Both the position numbers and the translations under genes were made by a program. This document shows positions 8,153 through 17,100 of a DNA stretch of 64,000 nucleotides, in pieces. The DNA is taken from positions 75,282-139,281 of the forward strand of contig CAJTPS010000011.1 of the NCBI GenBank assembly GCA_910578555.1, written 5' to 3'. This DNA is from an uncultured Lachnospiraceae bacterium. Lineage in GTDB: Bacteria > Bacillota > Clostridia > Lachnospirales > Lachnospiraceae. The notes beneath the pieces were generated by a model. The model did no database searches and had not been told where the DNA came from. It worked only from the letters and a program-made list of their open reading frames with translations. Within the stretch, counting starts at the first letter, position 1. Each line of letters begins with the position of its first letter.

Positions 8153-9295
8153 TTGATCAGGACAATTATTCTATTTCTCATTATTTTCGGTGTCGTGGTG
8201 ATTTCCCATGAGTTCGGACATTTCATTATCGCCAGAAAGAACGGCATTCGGGTGCTTGAATTTTCCGTGGGTATGGGTCCCACACTTTTTGCTTACACTA
8301 AAAACGGGGTGAAGTATTCACTGAAGCTGCTTCCGATCGGAGGTGCCTGCATGTTTGACGGTGAGGACGGCATGGAGGTACAGGGCGGTAAGGAAGCGCC
8401 GGGAGATATGTATCGTAAGGCCGTTCCGGAAGACGGCCGGCTGCAGCAGGGGGAGGCATTTGACCCGCATATGCAGGCCGAGGGCATCGCGTTCAACGAG
8501 GCCGGGGTCTGGAAACGGATTGCCGCAGTTTTTGCGGGACCTTTTTTTAATTTTATCTTAGCATTTGTTGTGGCGGTAATACTTACGGCTTTTTCGGGAG
8601 CGGATCTGCCGGTGATCGGTCAGATATCCGAGAACTCTGCGGCCGAGCAGGCGGGACTGCGCGCCGGAGATGTGATCACGCAGATCAACGGGGAGAAAAT
8701 TCATTTCTACCGGGAGGTAGCGGTGATTTCCTCCATGAATAAGGGCGAGCCGCTGGAAATACATTACAAGCGCGGAGACGAATCGGGGGTGGCGCAGGTA
8801 ACGCCGACCTATGACGAGCAGGCGGGACGCTATTATATGGGTATCCGTCCGGCAGGGGAATATCTGGAGTGCAATCCGCTGCAGGTATTTCAGTACGGGT
8901 TCTATGAGGTGGAATATTATGTCAAGACGACCTATAAGAGTCTGGGGATGCTGCTTCGCGGGCAGGTGACGAAGGACGAAGTGTCGGGACCGATCGGCAT
9001 AGCGCAGTTTGTAGGCGAGAGCTATGATCAAGTAGAGAAAAGTGCAGGCACGGCTTCCGCGCTTCTGACGATGTTAGAGATTATGGTGCTGTTGTCTGTG
9101 AATCTGGGTATCCTGAATCTGCTGCCGCTTCCGGCGCTGGACGGCGGCAGGCTGTTATTTATGTTTATAGAGGTTATCAGGGGCAAACCGATCGCACCGG
9201 AGAAGGAAGGGCTGATTCACTTTGCAGGACTCGTGGTGTTTATGGTTCTGATGGTGTTTATCATGTATAATGATATTATGAAGCTGATTCACTAG
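8153..9295 (+). CDS. rseP: Site-2 metalloprotease RseP/RasP
   Basis: An intramembrane zinc protease that cleaves membrane-anchored regulators and signal-peptide remnants. The first membrane helix holds HEFGH (19-23). A PDZ domain lies at about 150-190, and the third zinc ligand region is NLLPLPALDGGRL (about 320). The start is a TTG with GGAGG at 8142-8146; no ATG lies before the first helix. A short insertion with Gly/Glu-rich residues follows the first helix, as in other Clostridia. It lies 42 bases after dxr, in the classical operon. Confidence 0.95.
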   Translation: MIRTIILFLIIFGVVVISHEFGHFIIARKNGIRVLEFSVGMGPTLFAYTKNGVKYSLKLLPIGGACMFDGEDGMEVQGGKEAPGDMYRKAVPEDGRLQQGEAFDPHMQAEGIAFNEAGVWKRIAAVFAGPFFNFILAFVVAVILTAFSGADLPVIGQISENSAAEQAGLRAGDVITQINGEKIHFYREVAVISSMNKGEPLEIHYKRGDESGVAQVTPTYDEQAGRYYMGIRPAGEYLECNPLQVFQYGFYEVEYYVKTTYKSLGMLLRGQVTKDEVSGPIGIAQFVGESYDQVEKSAGTASALLTMLEIMVLLSVNLGILNLLPLPALDGGRLLFMFIEVIRGKPIAPEKEGLIHFAGLVVFMVLMVFIMYNDIMKLIH

Positions 9296-9346
9296 CGTGA
9301 AGATAAGTATGCCGTGTGTATCGACAGGGAGAGGAACAGAATACGA

Positions 9347-10678
9347 ATGAATAACGAGTGGTTTGAAACAGTGTCGGTTCATAAGGCATACTTGAAATTT
9401 TCCCTGCCTGTCGTGTGCGGACTGATGATCTCGCTGGTCTACAATATGGTGGACACATGGTTTATTGCCAGAACCGGCAATACGGATCTGGTTGCCGGCG
9501 TTGCGCTGGGTGCGCCGATCTTTATACTGATGGTTGCGATCGGAGATATGTTTGGCCTGGGCGGTGCATCTGTGATATCCAGACTGTTCGGGCAGCATAA
9601 AGATGACGAAGGCAGAAAGATCAGTATTTTCTGTTTCTATGCAGCAATCATAGTAGGCGTTATGGTTGCGGTGCTCATGCTTGTATTCAAAGGACCTGTT
9701 CTGCAGCTGCTGGGAGCCGGCCAGGATACGATGATGTATGCATCCAGTTATTATACCGGTATTGTGCTGGGCGCGCCTTTGATTATTGTCTCGTTTACGC
9801 CCAATAATCAGCTTCGCACAGAAGGACTTGCCACACAGTCCATGATTGGCGGTGCGATCGGTTCGGTGGTCAATATCATATTAGACCCGCTGTTTATCTT
9901 CGGCCTCGGATGGGGCGCGGCGGGCGCGGCAGCCGCTACCGTGCTTGGTTATGTCTGTACGGATACATATTATGTATATCTTTTGCTTCGTAAAACGAAA
10001 AAGCTGTCCGCAGATATCAGGGAGTTTCGGGTAGTTCCTTCGGAGGTACTGCAGATTCTGGCGATCGGCATTCCCGCGTGTATCACGAACTTGTGTCAGA
10101 GTTTTGGCATGACGATACTGAACCGGTTCCTGCTTCCTTACGGAAATGACAAGGTGGCGGCCATGGGAATCGTGACGAAGACGAATCTGATTGCCGCCTT
10201 TATCATTATCGGATTTGCTTTTGGTGCGCAGCCGCTGATCGGTTATAACTACGGTGCAGGGAACCGGGACAGGTTGAAGAAAATACTGCGGTTCGGCTAT
10301 GGCTTTGAGTGCTGTATTGCACTTGCGATATCAGGGTTCATGGCACTTGCTGCGCCGTATCTGCTCAGGCTGTTTATTGATGACGCACATATTGCTGCAA
10401 TCGGTACGCACATGCTGCGTCTGCAGCAGATCGGCATGGTATTTATGGCGATCGTGCTTGTGACGACAGTTACTTTTCAGGCGGCGGGTAAAGCGTTGGG
10501 GGCGTTTATGCTGTCGGCCGGCAGACAGGGGTTCATTTTCGTGGCAGTCATTTGTACGGCATCAAGCTTATATGGATATACCGGCGTGCTGATTTCCCAG
10601 CCGGTCTCCGACGCGCTTACGGCAATGCTGGCGGTCGTACTGTTTGCGGGGAGTGTTTATCAGGAAATAAAAGAATAA
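9347..10678 (+). CDS. MATE-family efflux transporter
   Basis: A 443-residue multidrug/Na+ or H+ antiporter of the MATE superfamily with about twelve membrane segments in two homologous halves. Motifs include PLIVNMVDTWF-like sequence near the N-terminus (LVYNMVDTWFIA), GDMFGLGGASVISRLFG, and NIILDPLFIFGLGWGAAGAA in the first half, with GFAFGAQPLIGYNYGAGN in the second. The ATG at 9347 follows an AGGGAGAGGA element; a GTG at 9314 lacks a site. The substrate cannot be read from sequence. It sits 51 bases after rseP, in a place where many relatives go straight to ispG. Confidence 0.9.
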   Translation: MNNEWFETVSVHKAYLKFSLPVVCGLMISLVYNMVDTWFIARTGNTDLVAGVALGAPIFILMVAIGDMFGLGGASVISRLFGQHKDDEGRKISIFCFYAAIIVGVMVAVLMLVFKGPVLQLLGAGQDTMMYASSYYTGIVLGAPLIIVSFTPNNQLRTEGLATQSMIGGAIGSVVNIILDPLFIFGLGWGAAGAAAATVLGYVCTDTYYVYLLLRKTKKLSADIREFRVVPSEVLQILAIGIPACITNLCQSFGMTILNRFLLPYGNDKVAAMGIVTKTNLIAAFIIIGFAFGAQPLIGYNYGAGNRDRLKKILRFGYGFECCIALAISGFMALAAPYLLRLFIDDAHIAAIGTHMLRLQQIGMVFMAIVLVTTVTFQAAGKALGAFMLSAGRQGFIFVAVICTASSLYGYTGVLISQPVSDALTAMLAVVLFAGSVYQEIKE

Positions 10679-10761
10679 AGTCTGGCGGCGGAATGCGTAA
10701 TCCGGCATGGTGTGAACTGTAACCGGGTATCGGCAATGAATCTGCATATTGCATTTCGCTT

Positions 10762-10835
10762 CCATATACTATATACTGTCTCTGTCAGGTTTCGTTCGAA
10801 ACCCAGCAGTATATGGTTCAGCGGGGTTCCCGCAG
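10762..10835. repeat. Nested inverted repeats between MATE and PP2C genes
   Basis: ATATACTG (10771-10778) pairs with CAGTATAT (10807-10814). Inside it GGTTTC (10788-10793) pairs with GAAACC (10798-10803) around a four-base loop. CCATATACT (10762-10770) can alternatively pair with AGTATATGG (10808-10816). A third hairpin, GCGGG/CCCGC, follows near 10823. No T-run follows, so this is not a standard terminator. The 228-base gap holds no gene. Confidence 0.6.
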
Positions 10836-10906
10836 AATTTCAAGTGTAATATGAGTTTGTGATATAGGAAAACGTAACCTCTCAGGAGTGTGCGATTGGA
10901 GGAACA

Positions 10907-11647
10907 ATGCGCTATTTGACAGGTGTATATTGGGAACGTGGCAGGAGAGCGATGCGTAATCAGGATTCGGTCGTTCTGCTGCAGGTGCTGACGGCAAGAG
11001 GCAGAGTGCTGATGGCGGCGGTCTGTGACGGGATGGGCGGTCTGGAACAGGGGGAGACGGCGAGCGGCTACGTGACGAGGCGGCTGCAGGAATGGTTCTA
11101 TGCGTCGCTGCTGCGGGCGATCCGGAAGAGGAAAGCTTATTGGATCATCAGACGGTCTGTAGAGCGGCTGGTGTACGACATGCAGGAGCAGTTGTCACGG
11201 TATGCCGGGCAGGAAGAGATATGCCTGGGAAGTACCATGACCGTGCTTGTTCTGTGGGAAAAAACTTATCTGCTCTGGCATCTGGGGGACAGCAGAGCCT
11301 GCAGAGTATCTGCGCCGGGCAGAGGCGGGGACGGCAGAGCCGGTCTGCACTGCATGACGACAGACCATGTGCGGGGCAGAAATCAGCTTACGAAATGCGT
11401 AGGAAGCTTCGGATTTATGCGGCCGGATTTTAAAATGGGATCGTTCGGGACAGGACAGGCGTTTGTGCTGTGCAGCGACGGCTTCCGGCACTGTGTCACC
11501 GAACAGGAGACAGCGGATGTCCTGAACCCCGCAGTCATCACGGAAGAGGTACAGGCAGAGCGCAGGCTGCGGGAGATCGGAGAGGCGTGTATGAAGCGGG
11601 GCGAGACGGATAATCTGTCGGCGGTCTATATCAAGGCCTGCCGTTAG
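10907..11647 (+). CDS. PP2C-family serine/threonine phosphatase
   Basis: A metal-dependent protein phosphatase, probably reversing the neighbouring kinase. The 246-residue product is a compact catalytic domain without membrane segment. Metal-binding motifs are all present: RNQD near residue 22, VCDGMGG (about 40), WHLGDSR (about 125), LCSDGF (about 190) and GETDNLSAV at the end. A ribosome site GGAGG precedes the ATG. It is followed 41 bases later by the kinase. Eukaryote-type PP2C/kinase pairs usually control wall growth or translation in Firmicutes; here the kinase lacks the wall-sensing PASTA part. Confidence 0.9.
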   Translation: MRYLTGVYWERGRRAMRNQDSVVLLQVLTARGRVLMAAVCDGMGGLEQGETASGYVTRRLQEWFYASLLRAIRKRKAYWIIRRSVERLVYDMQEQLSRYAGQEEICLGSTMTVLVLWEKTYLLWHLGDSRACRVSAPGRGGDGRAGLHCMTTDHVRGRNQLTKCVGSFGFMRPDFKMGSFGTGQAFVLCSDGFRHCVTEQETADVLNPAVITEEVQAERRLREIGEACMKRGETDNLSAVYIKACR

Positions 11648-11688
11648 GGCGGGACCTGCCGGGTAAGATATACGATTTGACGCTGTGT

Positions 11689-12876
11689 ATGGAAAATTAC
11701 GTGGAGATGCACACAGGAATGAAGCAAGAAAGAAGACGGGAGAAGGAGATGGAAAGAAATATTGAAATAGAGAGTGCGGCAGGGAAAAGGACGGAGACAA
11801 AAGCAGAAACAGAGAGAGAGACAGAAACGGAAACAGAGACAGGAGTAGAGACAAAAGCAGAAACAGAGACAGGATCAGGGAGAAAAACAGGCCGGGAATC
11901 TGCGGCTCAGGCAGCGGCCGGTGACAGGGTGTGGCAGGACGAACTGCCAGACAGAGACTGCATTGGAAAATATACCGTGATCAGACATCTTGGAAGCGGC
12001 GGTGAGGGGGCAGTGTATCTGGCGCAGGATGAAGACCTGCACAGACTGGTAGCAGTCAAGCGACTGTGCGGTTTTAGCGGGGAATCCGGCGCGGAGAAGC
12101 GGGAGGCAGAGCTCCTGAGACAGTTCGGGCATCCCATGCTGCCGGTGATCTATGAACTGCTATGGGATGAGGCGTGGTATCTTGTGATGGAGTATATCCC
12201 GGGGATCACGCTGCGCGGGTACATAGACAGGAACGGGTGCGTGCGGGAAGACCAGGCATGTGCATGGATGACACAGCTTCTGGATGTGACAGAATATTTC
12301 CATAGTAGAAAACCACCTGTTATTTATAGGGATTTCAAGCCGGACAACATTATGGTTTGTCCGGACGGACATTTGAGGCTCGTGGATTTCGGGTCGGCGG
12401 CCATCAGAAATTACGGGGCGGAAGCGTGCAGTGTCATGGCAGCGACGCCGGGTTACGCGGCGCCAGAGCAGCTTGGGAAAGGAGTCGGCCGGCGTGCAAG
12501 CGGGAGGGCATGCGGACGATACGGGAAAAATGCGGGAACAGGCATGGAAGGAAGAATCTATGCGGATGAAAGAAGTGATATCTATGCGCTCGGTATGATC
12601 CTGTATTATATGGTGACGGGAGCAGACCCGGCCAGACCACCCTATACGGCGCTGTCAATACGGGATTATCAGCCGCTGTTGTCTGACGCGTTAGAGAAGG
12701 TAATTCGCAAGTGCATCGACGATAATCCCGGGCACCGGTATCAGATGGCAGAGGAGGTGCAAAGGGCGTTAACCGGGTGCCGTCAAAGAAGAGCTTATCT
12801 GCGCCGGCGGTCTTTTATCAGAGCGGTGGAGAAAAAAGTCTGGCTGACACAAATGCAGGACGGCGCATTGGAATGA
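11689..12876 (+). CDS. Cytosolic Ser/Thr protein kinase (Hanks type)
   Basis: The kinase domain spans about residues 90-375: glycine loop LGSGGEGAVY, catalytic Lys in VAVKRL, YRDFKPDNIM (HRD changed to YRD, Asp, Lys and Asn kept), DFGSAA, and the ATPGYAAPEQ activation/APE region. There is an Arg/Gly-rich insertion after APEQ. The first ~80 residues are a low-complexity Thr-Glu-Lys tract built from near-perfect short DNA repeats. There is no transmembrane helix and no PASTA domain, unlike PknB/PrkC. The start is uncertain: no good ribosome site precedes the ATG at 11689; a TTG at 11677 or ATGs at 11707 and 11749 are possible. It pairs with the PP2C gene upstream. Confidence 0.87.
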   Translation: MENYVEMHTGMKQERRREKEMERNIEIESAAGKRTETKAETERETETETETGVETKAETETGSGRKTGRESAAQAAAGDRVWQDELPDRDCIGKYTVIRHLGSGGEGAVYLAQDEDLHRLVAVKRLCGFSGESGAEKREAELLRQFGHPMLPVIYELLWDEAWYLVMEYIPGITLRGYIDRNGCVREDQACAWMTQLLDVTEYFHSRKPPVIYRDFKPDNIMVCPDGHLRLVDFGSAAIRNYGAEACSVMAATPGYAAPEQLGKGVGRRASGRACGRYGKNAGTGMEGRIYADERSDIYALGMILYYMVTGADPARPPYTALSIRDYQPLLSDALEKVIRKCIDDNPGHRYQMAEEVQRALTGCRQRRAYLRRRSFIRAVEKKVWLTQMQDGALE

Positions 12877-12990
12877 CGGGGAATGACTGGAACGCGGAAT
12901 GGCTGGAACCGGGAACAAACAGTATGTCTTTTTGATGAAAATATGGTATGATAAAAACAATAATATTTAACAGCGGAAAGGAAGTTGATT

Positions 12991-14046
12991 ATGCATCGGG
13001 AACATACCAGGATTGTTAAGATAGGAGATAAGGTGATCGGCGGGGGCAGTCCTGTCCTGATCCAGTCCATGACTAATACAAAAACAGAGGATGTCAAGGC
13101 AACAGTGGAGCAGATCCTTCGTCTGGAGCGGGCAGGATGTGAGATCATCCGCTGTACTGTGCCAACGATGGAGGCGGCGCAGGCGCTCGGGAAGATTAAG
13201 AAGCAGATCCATATTCCGCTTGTGGCGGACATTCATTTCGACTATAAGATGGCGATCGCCGCCATGGAGAACGGGGCGGATAAGATTCGCATCAACCCCG
13301 GCAATATCGGCGGCAAGGATAAGGTGGCTGCAGTCGTGTCGGCGGCGAAGGAGCGCAATATTCCGATCCGCGTGGGTGTCAACAGCGGCTCTCTTGAGAA
13401 GCAACTGGTGGAGAAATACCACGGCGTAACGGCGGAAGGGATCGTGGAGAGCGCCCTGGATAAAGCGGGTATCATAGAGGATCTGGGTTATGACAACATG
13501 GTGATCAGCATCAAGTCTTCGGATGTGTTGATGTGCGTGCGTGCGCATGAGATTCTGGCACAGAGGACGAACTACCCGCTCCATGTGGGCATTACGGAGT
13601 CCGGTACGGTGACAAGCGGTAATATTAAGTCTGCGGTCGGACTTGGACTGATCTTACATCAGGGAATCGGTGATACGATCCGGGTATCTCTGACAGGAGA
13701 CCCGGTGGAGGAAATCAAATCGGCGAAGCTGATTCTGCGCACACTGGGACTGCGTAAGGGCGGTATAGAAGTGGTATCCTGTCCTACCTGCGGCAGAACC
13801 CGTATCGATTTGATCGGTCTGGCGAATCAGGTGGAGGAGATGGTGGCTGATATCCCGCTGGATATCAAGGTAGCCGTGATGGGCTGCGCGGTCAACGGAC
13901 CGGGAGAGGCTAAAGAAGCGGATATCGGTATTGCGGGCGGCAGCGGAGAAGGACTGCTGTTCCGGCATGGCGAGATCGTGCGCAAGGTGCCGGAAGCGCA
14001 GCTTCTGGACGCTTTGCGGGAGGAACTGGCACACTGGAAGCAGTAG
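12991..14046 (+). CDS. ispG: 4-hydroxy-3-methylbut-2-enyl diphosphate synthase
   Basis: An iron-sulfur enzyme of the MEP pathway that converts MEcPP to HMBPP. The 351-residue product has the TIM-barrel part (SMTNTKTEDV, DIHFDYKMA, RINPGNIG) and the C-terminal cluster-binding motifs CPTCGRTRID and GCAVNGPGEA with the expected cysteines. AAAGGAAG precedes the ATG at 12991; the TTG six bases upstream is rejected. It lies ahead of polC, and a segment of MATE, PP2C and kinase genes separates it from dxr-rseP. Confidence 0.97.
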   Translation: MHREHTRIVKIGDKVIGGGSPVLIQSMTNTKTEDVKATVEQILRLERAGCEIIRCTVPTMEAAQALGKIKKQIHIPLVADIHFDYKMAIAAMENGADKIRINPGNIGGKDKVAAVVSAAKERNIPIRVGVNSGSLEKQLVEKYHGVTAEGIVESALDKAGIIEDLGYDNMVISIKSSDVLMCVRAHEILAQRTNYPLHVGITESGTVTSGNIKSAVGLGLILHQGIGDTIRVSLTGDPVEEIKSAKLILRTLGLRKGGIEVVSCPTCGRTRIDLIGLANQVEEMVADIPLDIKVAVMGCAVNGPGEAKEADIGIAGGSGEGLLFRHGEIVRKVPEAQLLDALREELAHWKQ

Positions 14047-14135
14047 AGCTTGCGGCGAAACGTTTTGTCAGCGTTAGACGTGACAGTGAAGAGGCCGGCT
14101 GAACGGTTAACGGGGACAGGAGGATACGGCGGCGG

Positions 14136-17100
14136 ATGGGTAAGAAATTTTTTGAGGTATTTCCAACATTAAAACTGGATACCGGGTTAAAGGACCTCTT
14201 CGAACAGGTGACGGTGGATAAGGTTTCCTCGACGAAGAGGAAAGACTTCCTGCGCATCTATATTTCTTCGGACCGGCTGATCCAGAAGGAGGATGTGTTC
14301 CGGGTAGAGGGAGAGATCATAAAGCAGTTTTTCCCGAATGCCGCGATGGTAATCAAGATCTATGAGCGGTTTCACTTGTCTGCGCAGTATGATCCGCCGA
14401 AGCTGATGGAGGTATACCGGGACAGCATCCTGCTGGAACTGCGGGAGTATTCTCCGGTGGAGTACAATCTGTTCAAGAAGGCGGATATGGACTTTACAGG
14501 GGACGGCAGGCTGCTGCTTACAGTGGAAGATACGGTACTCGGGAAGGGCAAATCAGAGGAACTGATTCACATTCTGGAAAAAATCTTTAACGAGCGGTGC
14601 GGAATCGCGGTGGAGGTACAGGCGGCTTATAAGAAACATACCGTTGGAAAATACAAGGAAGAAGACGAGCACCGGCTGGCCATGCAGGTGGCGGAGATAT
14701 CGGCACGGGCAGGTTATCACGGTGCGGACCGCGGGGATGAGGAAAGTGCATCCGGCGATGAATACATAACGAGTGATACGCAAAATAGCAGTGCTGCACA
14801 GGCGCCGGACGGCGCTGTTGCGGCGGTGTCCGGAGGCACTGGAAACGCCGGCGGCGGCGCGGCAGGCAAAGCAGGCATGACCGGTAAAACAAACAGCGGA
14901 GGTGGATTTGTCAGCAGAAAGGCGCCGGATAAGCCGTTTGGCAAAAAGACGGACTTCAAACGCGCCGTCAAGCGGTCGGATAATCCCGATGTGCTCTACG
15001 GCAGAGATTTTGACGAGGAGGCCATGCCGATCAGCGATATTATCGGAGAGATGGGCGAGGTCGTTATCCGCGGCAAGGTCATCGGCATGGACAAGCGGGA
15101 GATCAAGAATGAGAGAACGATCCTGATCTATGATGTGACGGATTTTACCGATACGATGACCATCAAAATGTTCGCGCACAACGATCAGGTGGAAGAAATA
15201 ACGGGTGGTATGAAACCCGGAGCCTTCGTGAAGCTCAAGGGCATGACCATGATGGATAAATTTGACCGTGAGCTGACGATCGGTTCCCTGACGGGCGTGA
15301 AGAAGATACCGGATTTCACAGTATCCCGCATGGATACGAGTGTGCGCAAGCGTGTGGAACTGCACTGCCATACGAAGATGAGCGATATGGACGGTGTGTC
15401 CGAGGCGAAGGATATCGTGAAGCGCGCCTATCAGTGGGGACACCCGGCGATCGCGATCACAGACCACGGCGTGGTACAGTCATTTCCGGATGCAAACCAT
15501 GTGTGGGAGGATCTGTGGAAAGCGGAGAAGAATAAGCGCAGGGAAGCGGGCGATCCGGACCCGGACAAGCAGGATTTCTTCAAGGTGATCTACGGCGTGG
15601 AAGCCTATCTGGTGGACGATCTGCACGAGATTGCGACCAACGATAAGGGACAGGATTTCGGGCAGGACTTTGTAGTGTTTGATATTGAGACAACAGGTTT
15701 CTCGCCGGTGTATAACCGCATCATCGAGATCGGTGCCGTGAAGGTGTGCGGAGGTAAGATCGTGGACCATTTTTCAGCCTTTGTGAATCCGGAGGTGCCG
15801 ATCCCCTTTGAGATCGAGAAGCTGACGGGTATCAGGGACGATATGGTCGTGGAGGCGGAGAAGATCGAGAGCGTGCTGCCGCAGTTTCTGCAGTTTAGCG
15901 AAGGCTGTATGCTGGTGGCGCACAATGCGGGATTCGATATGAGTTTTATCATGGAGAACTGTGACAGACAGGGGATCAAACATGATTTTACCTATATTGA
16001 TACGGTAGGCATGGCGCGCGTTATGCTGCCGGCGCAGGCGAAGCACACGCTGGATGCGGTGGCGAAGACGCTTGGCGTCTCGCTTCTGAATCATCACAGG
16101 GCTGTGGACGATGCGGAGGCGACGGCAGAGATCTTCGTGAAGCTGATCGTTATGATGGAGAAGGACGGCATCACCACGCTTGCGCAGATCAATGAGAAGG
16201 GGAAAGCGAGTCCGGACATTATCAGGAAGCTTCCCACTTATCACGGGATCATTCTGGCTAAAAATAACGTGGGGCGGATGAATCTGTATCGCTTGATCTC
16301 CATGTCCCATCTTACCTATTTCGCCAGAAGACCGCGGATTCCCAAGAGCCTTTTGCATGAGTACCGGGAAGGACTGATCATAGGCAGCGCTTGCGAGGCG
16401 GGAGAACTGTACCGTGCGCTTCTGGAGGGAAAGCCGGATGCGGAGATCGCCAGGCTGGTGGATTTCTATGACTATCTGGAAATACAGCCTCTCGGCAACA
16501 ATAAGTTCATGATCGCGTCGGATAGAATACAGAATGTCAATTCCATGGAAGACATCATGGAGATCAACCGTAAGATCGTGAGGCTGGGGGAACAGTTTTG
16601 CAAGCCGGTGGCGGCTACCTGCGATGTGCATTTCCTGAATCCGGAGGATGAGATCTACCGTCGCATTATCATGGCCGGGCAAGGGTTTCCGGATGCGGAT
16701 AATCAGGCGCCGCTCTATCTTCGGACGACGGAGGAGATGCTGGAAGAGTTCGCCTATCTGGGAAGCGATAAGGCAGAGGAGGTGGTCATCACCAACACGA
16801 ATCTGATCGCCGACATGATAGAATGCATGTCGCCCGTGCGCCCGGATAAGTGTCCGCCGGTAATCGAGGACAGCGACAGACAGCTTACGGAGATCTGCTA
16901 TAACAGAGCGCATGAATTGTACGGGGAGACGCTGCCGCAGATCGTGGAGGACCGTCTGAAGAAGGAACTGAACTCTATTATATCCAACGGATTTGCGGTG
17001 ATGTATATCATTGCCCAGAAGCTGGTGTGGAAGTCCGTGGAGGACGGCTATCTGGTCGGTTCCCGTGGTTCCGTGGGAAGCTCTTTTGTGGCAAATATGG

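Noticed and set aside
12300..12340. Pseudokinase because HRD reads YRD
   Set aside because: Catalytic Asp, Lys, Asn and the DFG motif remain; only the His is replaced.
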